Below, one piece after another: positions 34,455 through 44,897 of a stretch of 64,000 bases of DNA. Below the pieces are notes generated by a model. That model worked only from the letters and a program-made list of their open reading frames with translations. It was not told the DNA's origin and searched no databases. The position numbers and the translations under genes are program-made. Position 1 is the stretch's first letter. Each line of letters opens with the position of its first letter. Source of the DNA: Zingiber officinale (lineage: Eukaryota > Streptophyta > Magnoliopsida > Zingiberales > Zingiberaceae). The stretch covers positions 109,408,436 through 109,472,435 of the forward strand of contig NC_056001.1 in NCBI RefSeq assembly GCF_018446385.1. Reading direction: 5' to 3'.

Positions 34455-35588
34455 CTACACGTCACAAGACAAAACTTCAAGAAGTTTGGGGTGCATATCT
34501 TGGTAAGGGAGCACATACTTCTGCAAAAATTTTGGACCAGATGATGATAAAAATCCATGTATCTTGTTTCTTGACGTCCATAACCCTTCAGATTTCAATA
34601 TCTCCATCACACGAAATCGAGGAATTAACCTCTTTTCCAAACTTAATCCTAAAGGCGTCGGGTGGTAAGCAATGTCTGAAGGTGCAATCCCAACATCCTT
34701 GACCAAAAATTCCATCTTTCTCTGCAACGATTCTATGGAAAGGCTTAAAAATTTTGGATATTTCATGATTGCAGTACTGAAATCGGAGTTCGACCAACCA
34801 AAACTTTTCATGAGCTTTACTTGGGCTTCAAATTTTTCCCTGCTGACCGCGTGCAGCACATAAAGGATCCAGAGGAACATTCTAGATCCCCGGGGAACTC
34901 CAAGCCCGTCAGCTCTATCGACCAGAGCCCGGAAGGTATCTGGGTTCAGCACGATGAAACTGGGGTGCCTTTTAATGGCAAGAGAAACTCGGTCTTCAGG
35001 AATACCACATTCATCCCGTAAAAAGTTCAAGTTCGGGCGTACCACATTCTCAATGCTGTTGCCTATAAACCTGTTACCCCTCCGGAGATTCTTGAGGAGG
35101 ATCTCCTTGGATCCAAAAAGACTTTCCCAAAACTTCAATTTGGGGAGAAGCGTGTTCTGGATGCTGAGGGAAAGAATGGTGGGGTGCAGCATAACGACAT
35201 TGACGGCCTCGGACTCAGAGAACCCCATGTCGCGCAAAAATTTGAACTTTGGAGCGAGGTTCGTCTCCACATCCCAGCCGAACAAACTTGGCTTCCAAGT
35301 TATTAGCTTTCTGAGATTCGCGCCATCAAGGCCCTGAGATTTGAGAAATCCAAGAACGGCGTCAGCCTTCTCGGCGGACCGAAAACGGGGGCGCGACTTG
35401 AAGACCTTGGAAGCATCGTCGGCGGTGAACCCGCATGTATTCACGAGGTACTCGACAAGGAAGTGAGGATCGGGAGAAGCGGTAGCGACTGAGGAGGATG
35501 CGGAAGCGCCGGTGGAGAAGAAGACGCGACGGAGTTGGATCGATGGAAGGAGCGCACGGCAGCGGAATAGGGAGTGAAGGGGCAGCAT
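34455..35588 (-). CDS. mTERF family protein, copy 4
   Basis: 377 codons from ATG at 35588 (MLPLHSLFR), intronless. The N-terminus holds 'LRRVFFSTGASASS', a likely organelle transit peptide. mTERF repeats span residues ~45-360, with 'DECGIPEDRVSLAIKRHPSF', 'FGWSNSDFSTAIMKYPKF' and 'HPTPLGLSLEKRLIPR'. It is more diverged from copies 1 and 3 than they are from each other. Its C-terminal third is closer to the pseudogene copy 2 ('LGLSLEKRL.PRFRVMEILKS'). The upstream leader has 'AAAACCTAAT' where copies 1 and 3 have an intact telo-box. Function is as for copy 1; target unknown. Confidence 0.9.
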   Translation of the reverse strand: MLPLHSLFRCRALLPSIQLRRVFFSTGASASSSVATASPDPHFLVEYLVNTCGFTADDASKVFKSRPRFRSAEKADAVLGFLKSQGLDGANLRKLITWKPSLFGWDVETNLAPKFKFLRDMGFSESEAVNVVMLHPTILSLSIQNTLLPKLKFWESLFGSKEILLKNLRRGNRFIGNSIENVVRPNLNFLRDECGIPEDRVSLAIKRHPSFIVLNPDTFRALVDRADGLGVPRGSRMFLWILYVLHAVSREKFEAQVKLMKSFGWSNSDFSTAIMKYPKFLSLSIESLQRKMEFLVKDVGIAPSDIAYHPTPLGLSLEKRLIPRFRVMEILKSEGLWTSRNKIHGFLSSSGPKFLQKYVLPYQDMHPKLLEVLSCDV

Positions 35589-36770
35589 CGAGACGGCTTG
35601 TCACGCAAAGACCCAATTGGAAAACCTAATTTCAGCTACCAACAAATTTCACTTTTGCTTACATTACTTGCCAAGAATTAGGTTATAAACAAAAAGTACG
35701 CCATTATTCAAATCATAAAAGATTTTTTTTTTCAAAATTAAAACTAAAAGACACAGACGGCCCGCACACTATTTTAACGATGGGTGTAAGAACGTGCAAA
35801 TTTTACTATTTGACTTCACAAATCATTATTACATGAAAATATTTTTACTGTCACAATTATTTTCTAAAACAAAATAAAAAAAAGACGGCCCACCCACAAG
35901 ATTTTAACGATAGATAAAAATTCAACTATTTCACTTTAATTAAAATTACTACACACTGTTATATGAAAATACACAAATCATTATTATATAAAAATATTTT
36001 TACCATCAAAATTATTTAAATTCCTGAAAATTATTATAAAATACTTATAATAATTACTCAATAACTTTTATATGTTGTATTAACTAAACATAACTACTAA
36101 AAAATAAAGAATAACATTATAATATTTGACCATTATTAAACGTAATAATTACTTTTATAATAATTATTTAGTAACTATTACATATTAAAATAATTATCAA
36201 TAATTATTATAACATCGATCGGTAGTTACTATAACATCGTCCATTAAAAGATATAATGAGAATAAAACATCTGATTTTTTTTCTAAATGAGTATTTTTTT
36301 TATAAGTTATATAATTTGGAACACCCTTTTGATTTTTGCCCTTTCATTTTTACCCCCAAAAAAACCACCTGATTTAAATTTGTAAGGTTTCATTTATTTA
36401 ACATAAAGTGTTATACTAATATAAAATAGTTTGCAAGAATATTTTTATAAAGTATACTTTTAATTTTTTATGCATGAAAGGAGTTAATAATTTCAATCCT
36501 TTAAATATTTTAAGGTTCCATTTATTAGCCCCTAAAGTCACTGCAGTACCAATGATTCCTATCACTGTAATGAACATTTTACTAGTAATTTTACAGCTTA
36601 AAGAAATGCATTTACTGGATATTGCATCTAATGAAATTTAATTCTCGCATAGGAATGCTGAAACTAATCCAAAATATCCAAAATAATGGGTGATTTATTT
36701 GCACAACCAAATAAGCTAGTGCAGAAAAGGTTTATCTTCACTGCACCACAACAGCAACAACAAGAATATA
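35589..36770. other. Upstream flank of mTERF copy 4
   Basis: It matches 31630-33200 in part ('GTTATACTAATATAAAATAG' near 36410, 'CCCTAAAGTCACTG' near 36530, 'AATGCTGAAACTAATCC' near 36654) but lacks the Mutator-like insertion. 35750-36250 is AT-rich spacer. No gene is seen. Confidence 0.6.
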
Positions 36771-37227
36771 CTTGCAAGTCAATCCATGACTTATGAATTT
36801 CTTTCTCTAATTCTCCAGATAATTTACTAAAAAATCTTTCTCCTAATTCAGTATTATAGTAATTTCCTGAAATTAATGTAAGAGCTAAAAAGTCATTAAA
36901 AAAGGTTTAATATAATTTTAATTAAATAATTATAATTGTTCTAAGTCTCTCATCACTTCTTTTTGTCTAATATCTAAACCAGTATTAGCATCTCTGACTG
37001 TTAAGAGTCTATGAATAACATATCAAAAATTAAGTATGTTATTATCTTGAGAGGCAATACGAGCTATTTCTTGAGGAAAATGAGTTTTGAAGTCTTCCCA
37101 GGCTGCCCTGGCTACATCTCCTAAGTAGTTTTCTCCTACTCGAATCATGCTTCTCCAGATTCGATATCCATTTCATGTTTAGCCTGGTAGTCTCAACTAT
37201 CCATTGTTCTAAGTAGGTGTCAGATAA

Positions 37228-38010
37228 TTATGGATCACATTCTGTAATATTAAATAATATTGCATCTTTTCCAAAGAAAGTCATTTCTGGAGGTCTACGT
37301 TTTCCTGTTGTTCTAACTAAAGGATTATTATTAGTATAAGGTACTATCCTGGTTCTAGGGGGATGCCCTTGTCTATAATCCATAGTTTTCATAGTACTTT
37401 CTGGTAGTCGAACTTCATATGGTTTTGAAGTTGCAGATGATTCAGCAGGGTTCATAAGTTGCATATTACCTATTGGTTTAGTCTGCATCAGTTTTAAATG
37501 TTTGTGATGTAGACTTTTAAGTATTTGTAATTGGTTTTCTAAGTATGTTGTAGTTGTTTGATACATTAAATTTAAATGAGGTACTGATTCTTCTTCTGTT
37601 TTTATTTCAGGAATCATAGAAGTGGGCTGATATCCAGAAAACCTTACAGAAAGCTGATTATTACTGTCTTTATACATTAGTGATGTAGTAGGTTTTAACG
37701 TAGCATCATGATTTTGTAAATTAATATTCCATTCTAAACCAGCTAATGTTTCAGAAGTGTATTCTCTCGGTTTTAAAAAGTGTATGCCTTTAGTGGTTAA
37801 GGCTTCTATCATATCTGTAACAGAGATTTTAAAGTGGTTATGCATATAATTCATGATTTTTCCTAAGAAAATTATATCAAGTTGCAAATTATCACCTTGA
37901 AACTGGCCATATCCTTTGGCTTGGATATGTATTTGTATATGTTTAACAAAATCACAAATAGTCATATTAAAATTGGGACATAAATAAGTAATGCCTAAAT
38001 TGGCATTCAT
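37228..38010 (-). pseudogene. Movement-protein-like block of endogenous caulimovirid, downstream part
   Basis: An open stretch of 260 codons. The first ~100 residues look like the conserved core of the viral 30K-type movement domain, which in living relatives enlarges plasmodesmata. The rest is a polar linker rich in Thr, Pro and Asn. It is out of frame with the block at 38157-38450, with ~145 bases between them still looking like coding sequence, so the ancestral frame is broken by at least one indel. It ends in a stop at 37228. Confidence 0.65.
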
Positions 38011-38156
38011 GTCTACTTCAATTAATCCTATGATAGCTTTCTCTGTATCAGAGAAGCGAGTATCATGTAAACTAATAATATTTTTCCTCCTAATTTAGCT
38101 CTAGTTAGACCTCTTAGGCCAAATACAATAAGACCAAGATGTATATAATTATGTCT

Positions 38157-38450
38157 TCACAGATAGAGGCTTTTAGCAGCTTCTTCTGTCATAAGACCAA
38201 GTTTAACTTCTCCTCTATCAGGGAGATGAAGAGCTTCTTGTCTATGATGTCGATAGACAGAAGTAGAGAAATTAAGAATTCCTTGATTATAAAGTTTCTT
38301 TGGATTTAAAGCATTTAATTGTTTATTAGAGAAAATTATTAAGTCTTTATCTGCATCTATCACTTCTTCTAGTCTTAGAGGTCCTAAAGTAGAAGTATTA
38401 TTTCTTCTGGTTATAGTATCTAACCATGAAGAAGAAGTATTAGCTTCCAT
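38157..38450 (-). pseudogene. Movement-protein-like block of endogenous caulimovirid, upstream part
   Basis: A 97-codon open block starting MEANTSSSW and including 'RGEVKLGLMTEEAAK', a stretch typical of the movement domain of caulimovirids. It ends at a stop where the frame shifts into the next block. No host promoter or splice signals were recognised. Confidence 0.62.
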
Positions 38451-38475
38451 AGATCTAACAGATCTAGAAGTACAT

Positions 38476-38796
38476 GCAAAAGGTTCAGTTTGTCAGACTC
38501 ATGAAAGCCTTTTCCCTTTTTTTCTTTAGTCAGATAATTATTTTTTTTTCTTTCCCTTTTTTTTTAGTAATACAGTTGTTCAAATTTTGCCTAACTAATC
38601 CCCACAAATTATGGAACTTTAATTGTATCCCTAACAATTCTCTCCTCAAACGAATAATCATAATTATTCTTATAGTCTGGGTCTCTCTACGAGCACCCGA
38701 TCACTCTTGACTTACTTTAAGCTACACTATAAACATCCGGTCATCCTGACCTGCTCTGAGCTCTACATGACATCTAATTTAGATCATGTCTCTGAT
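38476..38796. repeat. Dispersed repeat, copy 2 (truncated by A3)
   Basis: From about 38530 it matches 28843-29110 in the same orientation. It stops at 38796, where the A3 LTR begins at 'TGTTGG', in the middle of 'ATCATGTCTCTGAT'. It shows that part of the gene-island flank was duplicated again on this side. Confidence 0.75.
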
Positions 38797-41231
38797 TGTT
38801 GGTTAGTCCTAGGAAAACATACGGTTTCACTGTACAAAAATTTTGTACAAGTGTCGAACCTTTCCTTAAATAACCTATTGTGTTCTTTAGAAGTTAAATT
38901 AGGAATCGCAGATGGAACTTAACACCATTGATTCCAAATTTAACTTATCTGTTCTTAATGGTTTAAATTTGGATCGCAAGCGGAACTTAACACTATTGAT
39001 CCAAATCCATCTATGTTATTAATTTCATTAAATATTAATCTTCAAAATTAACTTCTAGGACTGCATGACGAGGCACATGACCTTCTTGGATATGAAAGCA
39101 ACCACCACCGCCTCAACAAAGCTTTTTAAGGAAAGCTAATATTTAATTTCCTTAAATAACTCTAGGTTAACCAAAAAGAACAATCGAATCACAAATTCAA
39201 AAAACAAAGAAAACACAAACTCAAAAAATAAATTCGAAAAACTAGATCTAATGCCTCTTGTGTTTGGAATTCATACAAAGAAAAATAACTACCATGATGC
39301 GGAAAACAATTGCTAATTATACTTTCTCTTTGTATGCTAATGACCTCGAGATCTTCTGTCGTATTCCTCACCTCGCCTTGGACGTCATGTGGACGACGAT
39401 CCTCCAAGATGAACACCACCCAAAAGATTTATTCCTCTTTCTCTAAAATCCGGCCACCACCACCATCGAGGAGAAGAGAGCAAAGGGAAAAGAAAAGGGA
39501 AGAGGGAGGGCCGGCCACACCAAAATCTCCAAGCAAGAGAATAAGAGTTGTGTCTCATGAGGCCTCCTCACCCCTTCTTTTATATTACTTGCCCAAGGCA
39601 AATAAGGGAAGAATTTTTACAAAAATTAAAATCTTCCTCTTGTTTTTCCTTTTCCCTTTTTATTTTCCTTTTCTTTCCTCTTGATTGAATCAATCACCAA
39701 ATCATTGGGTAATGATTTTAATTTAATGCTTATTTGGCCGGCCACCTTGCTTGGGCACCAAGCAAGGGTGGTCGGCCCCCTTAAAGAGGAAGAAAATATT
39801 TTTTTTAATAAAATTTTATAATCCCTTATAAAATTTTACAAGCTCTCTTCTAATTTTCTAAAGTAGGAGTTAAAAAAGGAAAGCTTTAAAAATCAAAACC
39901 ATGTTTTAAAATTTAAAACTTCTCTTATAAAATTTCCTTTTTTAACATGGTGATAGAAAATTTAAAATTTAAAACTTCTCTTCATTTTTTTTTCTAAACC
40001 ATGAGGATGGTTAAAAAATGAAAGTTTTAAAATTTTTAAACTTTCTTTTAAAACATGTGGCATAATTCAAATAAAGAAAGTTTTTAAATTTATAATCTCT
40101 TTTAAAACTTGTAGTTTTCTACAAAGATAAGATTTTAAAAATTCAAAACACCCCTCCTTGTTTGAATTATTATGGCCGACCCCTACATGCTTGGGCACCA
40201 AGCATAGGGTCGACCCTTTAAGAGGATATGATGGGCGGCCATTGCTTGGTCACCAAGCAATGGACCGGCCCCCTTCTTGGACACCAAGATGGATCTTTTT
40301 TTTGGATAGACTTGAGGCTTTAATGAGACTACGACAGAGACCTAGAGGAGAAATTGGTTTTGGCCTTTCGATGAGCTTGAATATCCCGTGTTCACCCCGA
40401 ACACACAACTCAAGTTCATCGATAATAACTCATTCCACTAGAGAGTTATTATCGCACTACCACACCAATCCCAAATTACATTATGGGCTCCTTCTTATCA
40501 TGAGTGTGTTAGTCTCCCTGTGTTTAAGATAATGAATGCCCACTAATTAAGTAAGTTACTGACAACTTACTTAATTAATATCTAACTCCAAGAGTAGTAC
40601 CACTCAACTTCATTGTCATGTCGGACTAAGTCTACCTGCAGGGTTTAACATGGCAATCCTTATGAGCTTCTATTAGGGGCATTCTCAACCTAGATTACTA
40701 GGACACAGTTTCTTTCTATAATTAACAACACACACTATAAGTAATATCATTTCCCAACTTATCGACATATTGATTTATCGAGCTAAACCTCACCCTTTGG
40801 TAAGTCAAAGAAATAAATATTAAATATATGTGCTTGTTATTATATTATGATTAAGAGCACACACTTCCATAATAACTAAGGTCTAGTTCTTTTATTAAGT
40901 CAGTACAAAAAGAACTTACCTAAAATGATCCTACTCAATACACTTAGAGTGTACCAGTGTAATTTATTAATCAAGATAAACTAATACTTAATTACACTAC
41001 GTCTATTCCGATGGTTTGTTCCTTTCCATCTTAGTTGTGAGCAACTGTTTATAATTTATAAAGAACCGACAATATGATCTTCTGTGTGTGACACCACACA
41101 CCATGTTGTCTACTATATAAATTAATTGAACAATTACATTTAACAAATAAATGTAGATATTGACCAATGTGATTCTTTTATTTCAAAAATAAATGTTTAC
41201 AAAAGCTAGGATTTTAGTATACATTCTAACA
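38797..41231 (-). repeat. A3 3' LTR
   Basis: It starts TGTTGGTTAG and ends CATTCTAACA on the plus strand (2435 bp), the reverse complement of the family A LTR. It contains the near-palindrome at about 38832-38850 and two copies of the 'GGATCGCAaGCGGAACTTAA' type repeat. It is more diverged from A1 and A6 than they are from the solo LTR A5. Confidence 0.85.
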
Positions 41232-41241
41232 ATCTCCCACT

Positions 41242-42006
41242 TATACTAAAAGACTAAGCTGTCATATCTGTTGTCATACATCTGATTCTCATCCCCTCCA
41301 CATGCCGATCAAAAGGTTTCGACGGAAGGGCCTTAGTGAAAGGATCTGCCAGGTTATCTGCTGATGCAATCTTGGCGACGACAACTTCTCCTTGCTTGAC
41401 GATGTCTCGTATCAGGTGGTACTTGCGCTCTATATGTTTACTTGCCTTATGGGTTCATGATTTCTTCGAGTTTGCAACTGCACCGCTATTATCACAATAA
41501 ATTATGATGATTTTGGGTAAACCAGGAATCACATCTAAGTCCATTAGAAAATTCCTGAGCCATACAGCTTCTTTGACTACCTCAGAGGCTGCCTCATACT
41601 CAGCTTCCATGGTTGAGTCCGAGACACATTTCTGCTTAACACTCCTCCATGCAATGACTCCACCTCCTAGAGTAAACACATAGCCTGATGTAGACTTACT
41701 GTTGTCCCTATCTAATTGGAAATCTGAATCTGTGTAACCCACAGGGAGCAAATCATCTGCTTGATAAACTAGCATATAATCTCTAGTCCTTCTCAGGTAC
41801 TTCAATATATGCTTTACAGCAGTCCAATGTCCTTGTCCAGGGTTACTCTGATATCTGTTAACCATACCTATGTCAAAACAGATATCAGGTCTCGTACACA
41901 GCATTGCATACATAAGGCTTCCTACAGTCGAAACATAAGGAACTGCCTTCATATCCTCCATCTCCTTTGATGTCTTCGGAGACATCTCTTTAGATAAGGT
42001 ATTATA
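41242..42006 (-). pseudogene. A3 pol C-terminal part: RT end and RNase H
   Basis: The frame from about 42006 reads 'VGSLMYAMLCTRPDI', 'GHWTAVKHILKYLRRTRDY', 'GYTDSDFQLDRDNSKSTSGY', 'STMEAEYEAASEV' and 'IIYCDNSGAVANS', the classic copia RNase H. A single TGA at 41455-41457 interrupts it. The same frame then continues for about 70 more codons ('KYHLIRDIVKQGEVVVAKIA', 'DNLADPFTKALP') to near the LTR. It is truncated at the N-terminal side by the deletion at 42012. Only one stop over ~250 codons means this lineage decayed much less than A1 or A6. Confidence 0.85.
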
Positions 42007-42012
42007 CTTTAA

Positions 42013-42083
42013 ATATAGCAAAAACATTAACCTGCTCCTTTAAATATTTAACGTTTCATTTATTTTACATAATGTATTATACT
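42013..42083. other. Relic of mTERF upstream flank
   Basis: 'GCAAAAACATTAACCTGCTC' and 'TTTAAATATTTAACGTTTC' match 31811-31875. It marks the right-hand limit of the duplicated gene-island sequence and is the target into which B1 inserted. Confidence 0.75.
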
Positions 42084-42886
42084 TGATCATGTCTGAGAGT
42101 CGAATCGATGGACGCTGAGGAGATGTCGCTTATATTGACTGGATGTAGATTGAAGATGACGTGGACTTCCAACGAGCTAAGCTTGCAACCACAAATCGTT
42201 TGTGCTGAGCCGAGGAGGGATTCTCCGGTGATGATCCTTCGACGCTCAAGTCAGTCACCGACGGCAAGCGAATGAAATAGAGAAGAGAAAAGAGTAGCAG
42301 CGTAACTGTAGCTACAGTAGTAGTGAACATACCTCCATCGAAGCTTGGGGGATCCTTATATAGGACTTCTGGGAGGCACATGCATGCTTCCCCAGTCATG
42401 CACGCTTCTCAAAACATACCTGGAAAGGATGTGTCAGAAAAGCGTGTCTGACGTCATACCTTAACAACCCGAGCATATCCCTGACATGACAGTGGAAGCT
42501 TCCACCGTACGATTCTCGGTCTGACCGTGCCGCCTGTCGGTGACACTGGTCCCTATGAAGATATCACCAACTTCTCCTTTTGACCATTATTGGGCCGAGC
42601 GAGAGAGTCCGCTCGGCCAATGGTCTGCTGTCTTGACTCCGTCCTGTCGGGCGAGGGAGTCGTGCTTGCTTGGTCGGGGCTGCATCCACTGTTTAACTGA
42701 GCGAGACGGCCGCTCGACCCTCATCCTTCCCTGCTTAAGCTTTATAAGCGTCGGAAGCTCGGTATTTGGCCGAGCTGTCGAAGTGCTGGATCGGCTACTC
42801 TTCATGTCGACCGGGAAGGTGGTTCGCCCGATCAGACAAATGCCCGGGATGTTGACAACTTTGACTATGATCCTCCACGTGGCGAT
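42084..42886 (-). repeat. B1: gypsy/Tat-like LTR fragment
   Basis: It starts TGATCATGTCTGAGAG, parallel to the B2 boundary TGATCCTGTCCGAAAG at 48019. It contains 'GACGCTCAAGTCAG' (as B2) and an inverted TATA-like CTTATATA near 42354, so the LTR reads on minus. The right part is lost where A4 begins at 42887 after 'CCACGTGGCGAT'. GC-rich relative to neighbours; no coding sequence. Confidence 0.65.
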
Positions 42887-44572
42887 TGTTAGAGTATATA
42901 CTAAAAGTCTAGTTTTTGTATAAATATTTATTTAGAAATAAGAATTACATTAGTCAAGTATCTACATTTATATATACTGAGTGTAGTCGTTCAATTAATT
43001 TATATTGTAGATAACACGGTGTGTGATGTCACACACAGGAGATCGTGTTATCGGTTCTTTATAAATTATAAACAGTAGCTCACGACTAAGATGGAAAGAA
43101 ACAAACCATTAGAATGGTCATAGTGTAATTAGGTATTAGTTTATCTTGACTAATAAATTATACTAGTACACTCTAAGTGTATTGAGCAGGACCATTTAAG
43201 GAAAGTTCTTTTTATACTGACTTAATATAAGAATAAGTCCTTAGTTATTATGGAAGTGTGTGTTCTTAATCCTAATATAATAACAAGCACATATATTTAG
43301 TATTCATTGCTTTAACTTATCAAAGGGTGAGATTTAGCTCGATAAATCAAAAGACCCGATAAGTTGGGAAATGATATTACTTATAGTGTGTGTTGTTGAT
43401 TATAGAAGAAAACTGTGTCCTAGTAATCTAGGTTGATAATGTCCCCAAGAGGAGCTCATAAGGATTGTCATGTTAAACCCTGCAGGTGGACTTAGTCCGA
43501 CATGACGATAAAGTTGAGTAGTACTACTCTTGGATTAAGATATTAATTAAAATGAGTTGTCAAGTAACTCAATTAATTAGTGGACATCCGACATCTTAAA
43601 CACAGGGAGACTAACACATTCATAATAAGAAGGAGCCCAAAATGTAATTTGGGATTAGTGTGGTAGTTTAATAATAATTCTTTAGTGGTATGAATTATTA
43701 TTGATGAAATTAAGTTGGGTGTTTAGGGCGAACACGGGAAGCTTAATTTCATCGGGAGACCAAACCTAATTTCTCCTCTCGGTCCCTATCGTAGCCTGTT
43801 GTATATAGAGATTTATATCCACCACATATCCACTTCTTACCCACCTTTATACCCATCCTAATGGGGCCGGCCAAGCAAGCTTAGAACCCAAGCTTGTGTC
43901 GGCCAAGTAAATAGGATGAGTTGAGTTGGTGTGGCCGGCCATAGCTTGAACCCAAGGTTGGTGTGGTCGACCACATCATATTAAAAGGGATTTTATTGTT
44001 AATCTTTTCTTAATGTGGATATCATGGTTTTAAAAGAGAAGTTAAAATTTAAATCTTTCCTTTTATAACTTTCTACAAAAAATTAAGAAAAGATTTGAAA
44101 TTTTTCCTTATTTGTAGATTGAAAGGAGATTTTAATTTTGATAAACTTTTCTTTTTTGTAACCATGTTCATGATTTAAAAAGAGAGTTTTAAAATTAAAA
44201 ATTTCTACAAAAGATTAAGAGAAGATTTGATATCTTTCCTTATTTGTAAATTGAAAGGAGTTTTTAATTTTAGAGAAAACTTTCCTTTTTGAAAATCATC
44301 GACGTGTTTGAAAGATAGATTTTAATTTATTAAATTTCCTTTTATAACCCACCATGAAGGGATAAATTATTAGAGAAATTTTATTTTTAAAATTTCCGGA
44401 AACAAATAAGGGAGTTTTAATTTTATTTAAAACTTACCTTGTTTTGGAAGCTTTTAAAGTGGTCGGCCATATGGTTTAAGAAAAGGATTTTAATTAATTA
44501 AAATTTTCTTTTCATGGCAAAGTTATAAGGAAGTTTTTATTTAAATTTTCCTTATTTGCCAAGACCAAGGAT

Positions 44573-44580
44573 TATAAAAG
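44573..44580 (+). promoter_or_regulatory. TATA box of A4 LTR
   Basis: TATAAAAG in the family A context 'AAGGATTATAAAAGAAGG'. Confidence 0.6.
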
Positions 44581-44897
44581 AAGGGGTAGGGGTGCCTTCA
44601 TGGCGAACAACTCTATTCTATTTTTCCTCCCTCTCTTCCTTGGTGGTGGCCGGCCCTAGAGCCTCTTCTCCTTCTCTTCTCTTCCTCCTTTGTGGTCGGC
44701 GGCATCAACACAAGAGGAGTCCATGGTGGCCAGTTCTAGCTAGGAGAAGGAGAGAAAGGAGGCTTTGTTTCTAGCATCCCTTGGAGCTTGGTGGTGGTGG
44801 CCGAACCTCACATCTCTTGGAGTTTTTGTGGTGGTCGAAACTTGCTTGGAGAAGAAGGGCTTGGGTGGTTCTCATCTCAGAAGATCGTTGCCCACAC

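Larger units (their letters stand above)
36771..38475 (-). mobile_element. Endogenous pararetrovirus fragment (Caulimoviridae)
   Basis: A minus-strand virus-derived segment lies between duplicated host sequences (the 'CAACAGCAACAACAAGAA' flank on the left, the dispersed repeat on the right). It holds movement-protein-like coding blocks (38157-38450 and 37228-38010) and, further 3', about 45 open codons at 37025-37170 of probable capsid-region origin. The blocks are in different frames and no RT region is present, so it is a broken partial copy. No long terminal repeats and no target duplication were seen, as expected for illegitimate integration. The genus cannot be assigned from this fragment. 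Confidence 0.7.
38797..42012 (-). mobile_element. Copia A3: 3' half of a minus-strand family A element
   Basis: A 3' LTR (38797-41231) is followed by the inverted purine tract (TCTCCCACT, 41233-41241) and ~780 bp of pol encoding the RT end and RNase H. The element stops abruptly at about 42012, where mTERF-flank sequence resumes, so the 5' half is deleted. Its pol is far better preserved than that of A1 or A6. Confidence 0.85.

Noticed and set aside
37228-38010. Possible host gene of 260 codons
   Set aside because: Composition and motifs fit the movement region of an endogenous caulimovirid, and the frame is broken relative to the adjoining block.
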